Part shown: in pieces, positions 54,738-63,941 of the stretch
Position numbering within the stretch: the stretch's first letter is position 1
Layout of the letters: every line of letters begins with the position of its first letter
DNA from: Mesorhizobium sp. DCY119
GTDB taxonomy: Bacteria > Pseudomonadota > Alphaproteobacteria > Rhizobiales > Rhizobiaceae
Direction: 5' to 3'
Length of the DNA stretch: 64,000 nucleotides
Assembly: GCF_003590645.1 (NCBI RefSeq)
Contig: NZ_CP031834.1
Coordinates: forward strand, 1-64,000
Notes under the pieces: generated by a model
What the model was told of the DNA's origin: nothing
The model's input: only the letters and a program-made list of their open reading frames with translations
Database searches by the model: none
Position numbers and translations under genes: made by a program

Positions 54738-55769
54738 TCAGGCAATGACCGGCATTGCCGATGGCGCGCCGGGCTGAGAGCCGGCGTCCTGCGCGATCTT
54801 CATCTGCCGAAGCTCGGCGAGATGCGGGATCAGCGCATTTTCCAGCGCGCCCGGATCGGGCGCGTGGCGGTATTCGAAACAGGACACATTGGTCGGCACC
54901 AGGTCGGCGACATGGTCGGCGCCGGAGGCATAGATCACAGTGTCGCAACCGGCGATGATCTCGCGCAAATCCGGCGCGGACGACCATGTCACCCGGATAT
55001 CCGAGACATGCGGCGCGAACTCGCGCACGCTGGGACGCATGATCGCGATGTATTCCTGAAAATGGGTGACGGCGGCAACGCGGGCGCGCGGATCGAGGCC
55101 TGCGAGGTTCTGCCGGGTGCGCTGCGACGGGATAAAGCGAAGGCTCAATATGTTGGCCGCGCCAACCAGCGATCGCACCTCTGCCTCGCGATGAAGAAAG
55201 GTGAGGACCAGATCGGCCTTTATGCAGGCTTCCCGCTCCGGGCCGGGATTGCTCAGACTATCGAGCGTCACAAGCTGCACGGTATCGCCGGCGCCCAGCT
55301 TGGGGCGGATTTGCTCGACATAGTCGCGCCCCGGACCCTCGAATATGCAGACGAAGACAATCGACAGAGCGGCACCCGGGCGACGCAGCTGCGCGCGGGC
55401 GTTGATCATCGAGACCAGCGCCATCGGCGACACACCCAGGGCCTCGGCCTTGGCAATGATCGCCTCGATGTCGCTGCGCAGCGCGTTGATCGGCAGCTTG
55501 TCGTCCGACTGCATGCGCGGATCGCGGGTGGTGAAGGCACCAAGCCCCTGGCGCATCTCGATCAGGCCCGCATCGCGCAGCTGCTGATAGACCAGACTGA
55601 CGGTCATAGGCGCAATGCCGAGCTCGGCTGCGAGCTGGCGAACGGACTGCAGCTTGGTGCCGTAGGGCATGTCGCCAAAGGCAAGCGTATAGCTCAGCAG
55701 GCCATGGAGCTGCGTGCCCACCGGCACGGGCAGCGACTTGTCGATACTGGAGGCGTCAATGGGAAACAT
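54738..55769 (-). CDS. GntR-family regulator with a non-standard effector domain
   Basis: A 343-residue protein. The GntR winged helix is at about 15-80 (PVGTQLHGLLSYTLAFGDMPYGTKLQSVRQLAAELGIAPMTVSLVYQQLRDAGLIEMRQGLGAFT). The C-terminal part is not a FadR, UTRA or aminotransferase domain. It reads as alternating strands and helices (LSIVFVCIFEGPGRDYVEQIRPKLGAGDTVQLVTLD), like a PBP1/LacI-type ligand domain. It leads the peptide operon and should control it. ATG 55769 was chosen over a longer frame. Confidence 0.82.
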   Translation of the reverse strand: MFPIDASSIDKSLPVPVGTQLHGLLSYTLAFGDMPYGTKLQSVRQLAAELGIAPMTVSLVYQQLRDAGLIEMRQGLGAFTTRDPRMQSDDKLPINALRSDIEAIIAKAEALGVSPMALVSMINARAQLRRPGAALSIVFVCIFEGPGRDYVEQIRPKLGAGDTVQLVTLDSLSNPGPEREACIKADLVLTFLHREAEVRSLVGAANILSLRFIPSQRTRQNLAGLDPRARVAAVTHFQEYIAIMRPSVREFAPHVSDIRVTWSSAPDLREIIAGCDTVIYASGADHVADLVPTNVSCFEYRHAPDPGALENALIPHLAELRQMKIAQDAGSQPGAPSAMPVIA

Positions 55770-55976
55770 GTGTTCTACCAGTTCAGTACACCTAACCGTA
55801 ACACCTGATTTTCTGAGCGCAATAGGGTCTGGGATTTTTTTGAACACGGTTTGCATTCGCCGAAATTCTATGCAGTTATGCCCGAGGAAATAAGGCTTTT
55901 TGGGCTGAAACGACGCCATAGGCCACGATTTCCTTATGGCCGAAGGCGAGCTTATGACTGCAAGAAGGGTGTTCTA

Positions 55977-56954
55977 GTGGAATATATCAACCTAGGTCGA
56001 ACCGGCCTCAAAGTGTCGCGCCTGGCTTTGGGCTGCATGACTTTTGGTTCACCCGACTGGGCACCCTGGGTGCTGGACGAAGCCGGATCGCGACCGATCA
56101 TCGACAAGGCGGTCGAACTGGGCATCAACTTCTTCGACATGGCCGACATGTATTCGCTGGGCGCAGGCGAAGAGGTGGTCGGCCGCGTGCTGGCAGGCCA
56201 GCCGCGTCACAAGCTCGTGCTGGCAACCAAGCTCTACAATCCGATGAGTAATGACCCCAACGACCGCGGCCTGTCGCGCAAGCACATCTTCGAGGCCGTC
56301 GATGGCAGCCTCAAGCGCCTTGGCACCGACTATATCGACCTCTATCAGCTGCACCGCTTCGACTACGAAACACCGCTGGAGGAGACGCTCGATGCGCTCG
56401 ACGACGTCGTTCGTATCGGCAAGGTGCGCTATCTCGGCGCCTCGTCCATGCATGCCTGGCAGTTCATGAAGGCGCTCGGCATGCAGCGCGCCAATGGCTG
56501 GGCGCCTTTCGTGTCGATGCAGCCACACTACAATCTGATGTATCGCGAGGAAGAGCGCGAAATGCTGCCGCTGTGCCGCTCGGAGGGTGTCGGTGTCATC
56601 CCATGGAGCCCGCTTGCCCGCGGACGGCTTGCCGGACGGACCGGCGATGCGGCCAGCTCCCCGCGGGCGCAGACCGACAAGACGGCCGGCGCGCTTTACG
56701 ATCGCTCGAGGGAGCAGGACGAGGCAGTGATCGCCGCCGTCCGCAAGGTTGCTGAGCGGCATGGCCGGCCGCCGGCGCAGATCGCCTACGCCTGGGTCGC
56801 CAGCCGGCCTGGCATCACCGCGCCCATCGTCGGCATCTCCAAGCTGCACCAGTTCGACGATGCCATCGCAGCACTGGAGGTGAAGCTGAGCGAGGAGGAT
56901 GTCGCCGCGATGGAAGCGCCATACCAGCCAAAGTCCGTCGCCGGCCACCAATAG
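55977..56954 (+). CDS. Aldo/keto reductase
   Basis: A 325-residue TIM-barrel oxidoreductase with the AKR tetrad: Asp and Tyr in NFFDMADMYSLG, Lys in LVLATK and His in LYQLHRFDY. It has the NADPH-binding ending SRPGITAPIVGISKLHQFDDAIAALEVKLSEED. GTG 55977 follows AAGAAGGG; a longer frame from 55851 is not supported. It is divergent from the GntR gene and may share its control. Confidence 0.92.
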   Translation: MEYINLGRTGLKVSRLALGCMTFGSPDWAPWVLDEAGSRPIIDKAVELGINFFDMADMYSLGAGEEVVGRVLAGQPRHKLVLATKLYNPMSNDPNDRGLSRKHIFEAVDGSLKRLGTDYIDLYQLHRFDYETPLEETLDALDDVVRIGKVRYLGASSMHAWQFMKALGMQRANGWAPFVSMQPHYNLMYREEEREMLPLCRSEGVGVIPWSPLARGRLAGRTGDAASSPRAQTDKTAGALYDRSREQDEAVIAAVRKVAERHGRPPAQIAYAWVASRPGITAPIVGISKLHQFDDAIAALEVKLSEEDVAAMEAPYQPKSVAGHQ

Positions 56955-56982
56955 CGGCGGCATTCAAGACTCGGGAGGTCTC

Positions 56983-58149
56983 ATGAAACTGGGCAAGGAA
57001 CTGGCCGAGCTTACCGCCGGCATCGATCAACTCTATCGCGCCACGCCGCGCAGCGACGGCTTTCTCGACCGCGAGGGGCTCATTCCGGTGGCGGTAGCGC
57101 CTGTCGAGCCGCGCCCGTTGAGCGGCTATCAAGAAGCTGTCGAGGCCCTCACCTCCCTGCAGAAGCGGCTTGACGGCGAAGCCGAAAGCGCGCTCAGGCG
57201 CGACTATCTGGCGGAGATGATCGACTCGCTGCTCGCCCTCATCGCCACCTTCGGCGAGGAAGAAATTTCCTTCGCCGATCGGGTCCGCCGGCAGATCCGC
57301 GTCGACACGCAGTTGATCAACGACGCAGTCCTCGACGGCTATCGCGCGACGATCCGCGAGAAGCTCGACGAAATGTGCTTTTCCGGCGGCGGACTGGCGG
57401 AAGACCTGGCGCGGTGGGAGGCGAAGGTGCGGGTGCCGGTCGAGGCGGTGCTGGAGACGATGCGCGAGCTGACGCTTGAGGCCCGCCAGCGGGTGACCGC
57501 GACCATGTACCCAATGGACGACCAGTGGATGGAGCCGGAGGGCGTGCGCGCCACCCCGTTTTCCGCCTATTGCGACTATCCGGCCCGCAAGGTGCTGATG
57601 AACCTCGATTTTCCCTACACCCGCTTTGCGCTGAAACACCTCGCCACGCATGAGGTGTTTCCGGGGCATCTCGTGCATCTGGCGCTGCGCGAGCGTTACG
57701 CGGCTGAAGGCCGCATGCCGCTGGATGGTGCGCAGGTGGTCACCAGTTCGGCCAGCAGCGCGCTGTTCGAAGGCATAGCCGACAATGGCCTTGCCTTCCT
57801 CGACTGGATTGAAGGCCCGGAGGACGAACTCGGCATCGCATTGCAGCGCCTGCGGAGCGCGCTACGCTGCAATGCCGCCTGGATGATGCACGCACAAGGC
57901 AAGTCGCTTGACGAAATCGTGCCGGTTGTTGCCACAGGCGGTTTTCAGGACCAGGTCACAGCGCGCTCGCGGCTGGCCTTCCTCGGCCACGACCTGCGCG
58001 CGCCTTTCGTCTACGCCTATTGGTGTGGCGACATGGCCGTCGATGCGGTCTGGAAGACTGTGCCCCGCGAGCGACGTTCCGAATTCTGGGCCTATCTCTA
58101 CGGCAACATGCATACGCCCCGGACACTGGCCAAGCACTGGACGCTGTGA
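56983..58149 (+). CDS. DUF885-family zinc peptidase, short form
   Basis: A 388-residue protein with the DUF885 zinc site HEVFPGHLVH (HExxPGH) and the later Glu ligand in SSALFEGIADNGLAF. Family members are usually 550-600 residues and are putative carboxypeptidase-like enzymes, so this is a short form lacking much of the N-terminal half. GGGAGG precedes ATG, 28 bases after the aldo/keto reductase stop: an operon. Confidence 0.85.
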   Translation: MKLGKELAELTAGIDQLYRATPRSDGFLDREGLIPVAVAPVEPRPLSGYQEAVEALTSLQKRLDGEAESALRRDYLAEMIDSLLALIATFGEEEISFADRVRRQIRVDTQLINDAVLDGYRATIREKLDEMCFSGGGLAEDLARWEAKVRVPVEAVLETMRELTLEARQRVTATMYPMDDQWMEPEGVRATPFSAYCDYPARKVLMNLDFPYTRFALKHLATHEVFPGHLVHLALRERYAAEGRMPLDGAQVVTSSASSALFEGIADNGLAFLDWIEGPEDELGIALQRLRSALRCNAAWMMHAQGKSLDEIVPVVATGGFQDQVTARSRLAFLGHDLRAPFVYAYWCGDMAVDAVWKTVPRERRSEFWAYLYGNMHTPRTLAKHWTL

Positions 58150-58179
58150 ATCAACAGTTGGGTTGATATACATTCAGCC

Positions 58180-58422
58180 ATGCCTCGTTTCACGGATACC
58201 CATGTCTTTCGAGCACAGATTTTCAGTCTCGGCATCGATAACGAGACCGGAGGCTTCTATCTCTCGACACCCATAAACGAAGCGTTCAGGGCGGCTGAAT
58301 TCGAAGCCTACTACGCGATTTCAGAGGCGGAGTATCGCCTGTTCGCCGGCGATCCGGCCCTTGCCGGTTCATTCACCGAAGATTGCCGGATGGGCCGCGG
58401 GAAATCGCGCCGCCTGGCCTGA
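58180..58422 (+). CDS. Hypothetical small protein
   Basis: An 80-residue frame (MPRFTDTHVFRAQIFSLGIDNETGGFYLSTPINEAF...) with acidic helices in the middle (AFRAAEFEAYYAISEAEYRLFAGDP). No family is recognised and the ribosome site is weak. It is kept because it fits the gap and its codon use looks normal. Confidence 0.45.
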   Translation: MPRFTDTHVFRAQIFSLGIDNETGGFYLSTPINEAFRAAEFEAYYAISEAEYRLFAGDPALAGSFTEDCRMGRGKSRRLA

Positions 58423-58565
58423 GGAAATAGCGGATCCTGTTCCCAATCCTGTGCCTGCGTGTTCACGTTCACCCATCGCTCTTTCTTCATTTGTGACGAA
58501 GCGAATCTTGGTCTCGCCCACTTCTGCGGCTGAAACAGCGGCATCAAGCAAGGAGTTACGAGCCC

Positions 58566-58862
58566 ATGATCGCTCACAAATTCGACCAGCCGCTGTCAAT
58601 CTTCGTCGGCCTTGGCTTTCCCCGTGACGTCGAAACCGTATTGGACGCCTACGATATCCTGCTCGAATGGAACGGCATTCCCGACCTCGACTATCACGGT
58701 GCTCTTGAGGTTTGCCGCAAGGCCATCAATGGCGAGAGAACCGCGGCAGATGTGCGCGAGGCGTTCGAAAACTTCGCGCGCAACAAAGGTATCCTTTCAG
58801 AGGAAGCGCTCGATCGCGCTGCCAGCAGCCTTGCCCGCGAATGGGGACGACTGAGCGCCTGA
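58566..58862 (+). CDS. DUF982 protein
   Basis: A 98-residue protein of the rhizobial DUF982 family: FDQPLSIFVGLGFPRDVETVLDAYDILLEWNGIPDLDYHGALEVCRKAINGERTAADVREAFENFARNKGIL. An AAGGAG ribosome site precedes ATG. The family is frequent in rhizobial genomes; no biochemical function is known. Confidence 0.88.
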   Translation: MIAHKFDQPLSIFVGLGFPRDVETVLDAYDILLEWNGIPDLDYHGALEVCRKAINGERTAADVREAFENFARNKGILSEEALDRAASSLAREWGRLSA

Positions 58863-59037
58863 CGCTCTGCTCCATCAATAGCCGAAACGGAACAGTCAAA
58901 AAAACTGTCACACCCCGCGTGTAGGAACAGTGGTGAACATGAGCATCCGCGACTTCGCGGTCAGCGTTGGCCCGAAGGCCAGCCCCAGGCAACCAGGTTC
59001 TCCACACAGCGTCGCAGATCAAGAGGAGATATTCGCC

Positions 59038-60678
59038 ATGGCATACATTCCCGGCACCGATAATGACGACACGCTATACGGCACCAACGATCCCGATCAG
59101 ATCCTGGGGTTCGGCGGCAACGACCTGCTCGTCGGCCTCAACGGCAATGACGTGATCCAGGGCGGCAATGGCGACGACCGGCTGGAGGGTGGCGAAGGCG
59201 ACGACGATCTCTGGGGCGATGCCGGCGTGGACACGCTCGTCGGCGGGGCAGGTCAGGACCGGCTGATCGGTGATGCAGACGGCGACAAGCTGAGCGGCGG
59301 CGATGGTTTCGACACCGCCGACTATGTTCGCTCCGGGGCGGCCATCACGGTCGATCTCGTGGCCGGCACCGCGATGGCTGCCGGTGGCACCACGCATGAC
59401 CGGCTGGCCGGCATCGAGGCGGTCGAAGGCTCCTTCTACAACGACGAACTCTCGGGAAATGACGGCTACAACCTGCTGCGTGGCAATGGCGGCAACGACG
59501 TGATCCACGGTCTCGGTGGCGCCGACGTTCTCGACGGCGGCTTCGGCGACGATCAACTGTGGGGCGGCGACGGCGAAGACACGCTGACCGGAGGCGCTGG
59601 CAACGACAGTCTCTTCGGCGAAGCCGGCAACGATACGCTGAAGGGTGGCGACGGCAACGACGAGCTCTATGGCGGGGCCGGAAACGATAGTCTCGAGGGT
59701 GGCCTCGGCGGCGACCGGCTTGACGGCGGCGCCGGCATCGACACGGCGACGTACGGCTATTCCAACATCGGCGTGTCGGTGTCTCTCTGGGCCGGACGCG
59801 CAGATGACGGCGACGGTCCTGACGACGCTTTGCTCAACATCGAGAATGTCGACGGATCGGCTTCGGGCGACTCGCTGTCGGGAGACCAGAAAGCCAATAT
59901 CCTCAAAGGCCTTGGCGGCAATGACTGGCTCGTCGGCGACCTCGGCAACGACACGCTCGACGGCGGCAGCGGCCGCGACAAGCTTTACGGCGACAGCGGC
60001 AATGACATCCTCGATGGCGGCGCCGAGGGCGACAAGCTGTATGGAGGGTCGGGCAACGACACCTATGTCATCGACAGCATCGATGACCGCGTCGACGAAA
60101 GTGTTGCCGATTCGCAGGGAGTCGCTTCCGGCGGCATCGACACGGTAAGATCGGGCTATTCGGTATCGCTCTCCAACGCCACGATCTTCAAGGGCGACAT
60201 CGAGAACCTGACGTTGACCGGCACGGGCAATTTGAACGGCAGCGGCAACGGCCTTGCCAACATCCTGACCGGCAACACCGGGATCAACACGCTTGCTGGC
60301 GGCGCGGGCGACGACACCCTGGCAGGCGGGTTCGGCAACGACACGCTGATCGGAGGAGACGGCAGCGACACCTTCCTGTTCAACGCAGCGCTCAATGCCG
60401 TCAGCAATGTCGACACCATCACTGACTTTTCGGTGCTCGACGACACGATCAACCTTGAGAATGCGATCTTCACGGCATTTACCACGCTCGGCGCATTGGT
60501 CGCAGACGCCTTCCACATCGGCTCGGCCGCGCAAGATGCCGACGACCGCATCATCTACGATCCAACCACCGGTGCCCTGACCTACGATTCAAACGGCAAT
60601 GCCGGCGGCGGAGCGGTCCAGTTTGCAACGCTCGGCGCCGGCCTTGCGCCGACCAACGCGGATTTCTTCGTGGTGTAG
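59038..60678 (+). CDS. Secreted RTX calcium-binding protein
   Basis: A 546-residue protein almost wholly made of RTX nonapeptides (GGxGxDxLx), such as GGNGDDRLEGGEGDDDLWG, in several blocks (about 10-80, 150-235, 275-345, 435-470). Between them lie ITVDLVAGTAMAAGGTTHDRL-type segments like those in mannuronan epimerases and serralysins. The C-terminus (DTITDFSVLDDTINLENAIF...ADFFVV) is the M10 serralysin-type end read by type I secretion. No catalytic domain is seen. GAGGAG precedes ATG 59038. No secretion genes are adjacent; a surface polysaccharide cluster follows. Confidence 0.92.
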   Translation: MAYIPGTDNDDTLYGTNDPDQILGFGGNDLLVGLNGNDVIQGGNGDDRLEGGEGDDDLWGDAGVDTLVGGAGQDRLIGDADGDKLSGGDGFDTADYVRSGAAITVDLVAGTAMAAGGTTHDRLAGIEAVEGSFYNDELSGNDGYNLLRGNGGNDVIHGLGGADVLDGGFGDDQLWGGDGEDTLTGGAGNDSLFGEAGNDTLKGGDGNDELYGGAGNDSLEGGLGGDRLDGGAGIDTATYGYSNIGVSVSLWAGRADDGDGPDDALLNIENVDGSASGDSLSGDQKANILKGLGGNDWLVGDLGNDTLDGGSGRDKLYGDSGNDILDGGAEGDKLYGGSGNDTYVIDSIDDRVDESVADSQGVASGGIDTVRSGYSVSLSNATIFKGDIENLTLTGTGNLNGSGNGLANILTGNTGINTLAGGAGDDTLAGGFGNDTLIGGDGSDTFLFNAALNAVSNVDTITDFSVLDDTINLENAIFTAFTTLGALVADAFHIGSAAQDADDRIIYDPTTGALTYDSNGNAGGGAVQFATLGAGLAPTNADFFVV

Positions 60679-61345
60679 AAATCAGAAACGGCCTGGGATC
60701 GGAAGCTGTGGCAAGCGCGATGGCACAGCCCGATCCCGACCGAATTGTGCGCTGCGTGCAAGACATCTGGTGGATTCATGCCCCGAGTTCCCGCTCCGAA
60801 CAGATTGGGACAATCGGACGCGGGCCATCTTCAAATGTCGGATCAATTCTTGTCTATCCTGTTACCGAAGCACGCTTGATTCCCGGTTTCGGCGCACTTG
60901 TTGAAGACGAGCAGCCCGCAATGCAGCCATGTTTTCAATTACATGACAACAATGTGGACCTGCGGCCTGAAAACACTTTGACCGCCGTCGGAACCATGGC
61001 GAGACGCCCTGCCAGGCCGGGCCGACGACCAACGACAAGCTGGTCGCCGTCCTCACCTCGCCTCTATTGGCCCGATAGAAAACGCCTGAAATCAAGCGTG
61101 ATCGCGCGCCTATTGCAGTGCAGCATAGCGGCAATTAAATTGCTGCAGCGCGATCAGCGACGTGATCGGCAAGCACCGTCAGCTGAGTGCACGAGTACCC
61201 GACGCGCGGATTGCCGCCGCGTTCAATCCTGATTGGAGTACGGTTTGATACCGGCGGACATCGCTTTCACGACTGTCGATCTGAAGAGGATCAATCGATT
61301 TAAGATCGGATTCGCGGTGCGCGCAACCAGGACCACCATCGCCAT
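60679..61345. other. Intergenic region with a strong stem-loop
   Basis: This 667-base gap follows the RTX gene. At 60695-60737, GGGATCGG and GCTGTG pair with CACAGC and CCGATCCC, with a two-base bulge, and probably end the RTX transcript. A frame at 60708-61232 has no ribosome site or family likeness and looks chance. The rest shows no gene and should hold the polysaccharide-cluster promoter. Confidence 0.5.
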
Positions 61346-62830
61346 ATGACGAGCATCACCGGCCGGCTAATCAAGGGAAGCATGTGGCTGAGCCTGTCCC
61401 GCGCGATCGTGAACGGGCTGGCGACGCTGAGCACTTTCGTGCTCGCATGGAACCTGACGCCTTCCGATTTCGGCGTCGTCGCGCTGGGCACGACGATGCT
61501 GCTGATCGTCAGCACCGTCACCGAACTATCGCTGACCGAAGCGCTCATTCGCCACAAGGCTCCCGACGAATCGCATTTCAGTGCCGCCTGGACGCTCAAC
61601 GCCACGCGCGGATTGCTGCTCTGCCTGCTTTTTGCGGTCTGCGCCTATCCGGCGTCGGTCCTGTTCGAAGAGCCGAGGCTTACCGGCGTCATGCTCGCGC
61701 TTGGCCTGAGCATGTTCATGGGCGGCCTGATCAATCCGCGCCGGATATTGCTTCAGCGCGACCTGATCTTCTGGCAGGAATTCGTCCTCAGCGTCTCGCA
61801 GAAGTTCACAGGCTTCATCGCCGCAGTTGCAATCGCGATGATCTATCACAGCTATTGGGCGCTGGTGATCGGAACGCTGGTGACACAGGCGACGAACGTC
61901 ATCGTCTCCTATCTCGTGCTGCCGTTCCGGCCGAGGGTCACCTTCCAGCATATGCGGGAATTCTTTTCCTTCTCTGCGTGGCTCACAGCCGGCCAGATCG
62001 TCAATACGCTCAACTGGCGGTTTGATTACCTCCTGGTCGGCAAGATGCTCGGCGGGACGGCGCTCGGCTATTATTCGGTCGGCAGCAACCTCGCCATGAT
62101 GCCGACGCGCGAAGCGACGGCACCGCTGACGCAGACGATCTATCCCGGCTTCTCCAGCATCAGCCACGATCCACCGCGCCTCGCCGCCGCCTATCAGCGC
62201 GTGCAGGCACTTGTCGCCGCGATCGCGCTTCCCGCCGGCATTGGGGTCGCGGTGGTCGCCGATCCGCTGGTCAGGCTCGCGTTGGGGGAGAAATGGGTGC
62301 CGATCGTGTTCGTCATCCAGTCTCTCGCGTCGGTCTTCGCGCTCCAGACGCTGGGCTCGCTGGTGCAGCCGCTGGGCATGGCAAAGGGCGAAACGCGCCT
62401 GCTGTTCATCCGCGATACGCAGATGCTGCTGGTCCGGGTTCCGATCATGGTCATCGGCCTGCTGCTCTACGGACTTCCGGGCATCGTCATCGGCCGCGTG
62501 TTCACCGGCCTGTTCAACGCGCTCGTCAACATGATCCTCGTCAAGCGCTTCATCGGCGTCACGGTGCTGAAACAACTCTCGGCGAATGTGCGTGCGCTTG
62601 CGAGCGTCGTGGTGATGGCGGCAGGTGTTACGCTCGCCGCGCGCTATCTGGGCCACACGGCCGACAAGATGATGCTCGTGCAGCAACTGGCGCTCCTGGT
62701 GACGCTGGGGGGCGCTTTGTATTGCGGGTCGAGCCTGCTGCTCTGGATATTGATGAAGCGACCGCCCGGCCCCGAGATGGAGATCCAGAAGATCCTTGGC
62801 AAAATCCTGTCGAAAGTTCGCCCCGCTTGA
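61346..62830 (+). CDS. Polysaccharide flippase (Wzx/WzxC, MOP family)
   Basis: A 494-residue membrane protein with 12-14 helices. The N-terminal GSMWLSLSRAIVNGLATLSTFVLAWNLTPSDFGVVAL and later INTLNWRFDYLLVGKMLGGTALGYYSVGSNLAMMP match WzxC-type lipopolysaccharide/exopolysaccharide exporters. It should move lipid-linked repeat units across the inner membrane. No clear ribosome site is visible before ATG. It heads a same-strand cluster with the next two genes. Confidence 0.88.
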   Translation: MTSITGRLIKGSMWLSLSRAIVNGLATLSTFVLAWNLTPSDFGVVALGTTMLLIVSTVTELSLTEALIRHKAPDESHFSAAWTLNATRGLLLCLLFAVCAYPASVLFEEPRLTGVMLALGLSMFMGGLINPRRILLQRDLIFWQEFVLSVSQKFTGFIAAVAIAMIYHSYWALVIGTLVTQATNVIVSYLVLPFRPRVTFQHMREFFSFSAWLTAGQIVNTLNWRFDYLLVGKMLGGTALGYYSVGSNLAMMPTREATAPLTQTIYPGFSSISHDPPRLAAAYQRVQALVAAIALPAGIGVAVVADPLVRLALGEKWVPIVFVIQSLASVFALQTLGSLVQPLGMAKGETRLLFIRDTQMLLVRVPIMVIGLLLYGLPGIVIGRVFTGLFNALVNMILVKRFIGVTVLKQLSANVRALASVVVMAAGVTLAARYLGHTADKMMLVQQLALLVTLGGALYCGSSLLLWILMKRPPGPEMEIQKILGKILSKVRPA

Positions 62831-62890
62831 AGGCTACGCTGCAATTTCCCGCCGCATGCACGGCTTGCACGCCAGATGGAGAATGAGAAA

Positions 62891-63898
62891 ATGAGCTCGA
62901 AATCAAATCTGGTCCTGATCGCCGAATTGCAGGACATGATCCACGATTGCCTGAAGGACTATGTCTCCGGCGACGAGCCGGTGGCGATGGTCGATTTCCC
63001 CGACTACAAGAATGTCGGCGATTCCGCGATCTGGCTGGGTCAGATGGCCTATCTCTCTTCCCGGTTCGACAAGGCGCCCACCTACATATCGTCGCTGCAG
63101 GACCACTCGCACGAGAAGCTGAACGATGCGGCCCCGTCCGGGCCGATTCTCATCACCGGCGGGGGAACGTTCGGCGACATCTGGTCGGGACATCAGGAGC
63201 TTCGCGAGAGCATCCTGGAGCGCTGGCCCGGCCGTCTGGTCGTGCAACTGCCGCAGTCCATTCATTACAAGTCGCAAGACCACGCCGATCGGATGGCGCG
63301 GGCGATCGCAAAGCACAAGAACTTCGTCCTGCTCGTGCGCGACGAGGAATCGAAGGCGTTCGCCGAAAAGCACTTCGATTGCCGCGTACATCTCTGCCCG
63401 GACATGGCGTTCGGCATCGGCCCGATCCAGCCGCTGGCCGCAACCGAATTTCCGGTGCTGGCAATGCTGCGGGCGGATCAGGAAAAGGCCTCGAATTACG
63501 ATTTTTCCGCCTATCCCGATGTTCCCGTGGAGGACTGGATCAGCGAATCCCGCACCCCGGTGCGCATCGCCAAGGCGCTTGGTGCGGCGAAGGCAGTGGT
63601 TTCGCTGGATCCCGAGCGTATCCGCGGCGCCAAGCTCAACGCTGCCGCGCACAACCGCTTCCGCCGCGGCATCCGGCAGATTTCGCGCGGGCAGGCCATC
63701 GTCACCGACCGCCTGCATGTCCACATCTGCGCGCTGCTCCTCGGTCGGCCGCATGCCGTCCTCGACAACAGCTACGGCAAGGTGCGCCGATTCATGAACG
63801 CTTTCTCCGGCGGGACGGACCTGTCCTACAAGGCGGAATCGCTCGACGACGGGATCGCCTGGGCGCGCAGTCAGGCCGGCCTCGGAGCCGCCGCATGA
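62891..63898 (+). CDS. Polysaccharide pyruvyltransferase-family protein
   Basis: A 335-residue protein of the ExoV/pyruvyltransferase type: MVDFPDYKNVGDSAIWLGQMAYL near the start, ILITGGGTFGDIWSGHQELR, VVQLPQSIHY, the VRDEESKAF segment and the C-terminal IVTDRLHVHICALLLGRPHAVLDNSYGK. The family adds ketal-linked pyruvate to sugar residues, or related groups, using phosphoenolpyruvate. ATG 62891 is preferred because GGAG lies 8 bases before it; ATG 62876 has none. Confidence 0.87.
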   Translation: MSSKSNLVLIAELQDMIHDCLKDYVSGDEPVAMVDFPDYKNVGDSAIWLGQMAYLSSRFDKAPTYISSLQDHSHEKLNDAAPSGPILITGGGTFGDIWSGHQELRESILERWPGRLVVQLPQSIHYKSQDHADRMARAIAKHKNFVLLVRDEESKAFAEKHFDCRVHLCPDMAFGIGPIQPLAATEFPVLAMLRADQEKASNYDFSAYPDVPVEDWISESRTPVRIAKALGAAKAVVSLDPERIRGAKLNAAAHNRFRRGIRQISRGQAIVTDRLHVHICALLLGRPHAVLDNSYGKVRRFMNAFSGGTDLSYKAESLDDGIAWARSQAGLGAAA

Positions 63899-63941
63899 GG
63901 CCGTGCGTCACGCGAACAGATATCCGCGGAGGTGAAATCCG

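Noticed and set aside
59080-60050. Repetitive DNA that might be a CRISPR array or tandem repeat
   Set aside because: It is in frame and encodes RTX calcium-binding nonapeptides; repeat units vary and there are no spacers.
60708-61232. 174-residue frame after the RTX gene
   Set aside because: It starts inside a stem-loop, has no ribosome site, no family features and unusual composition.
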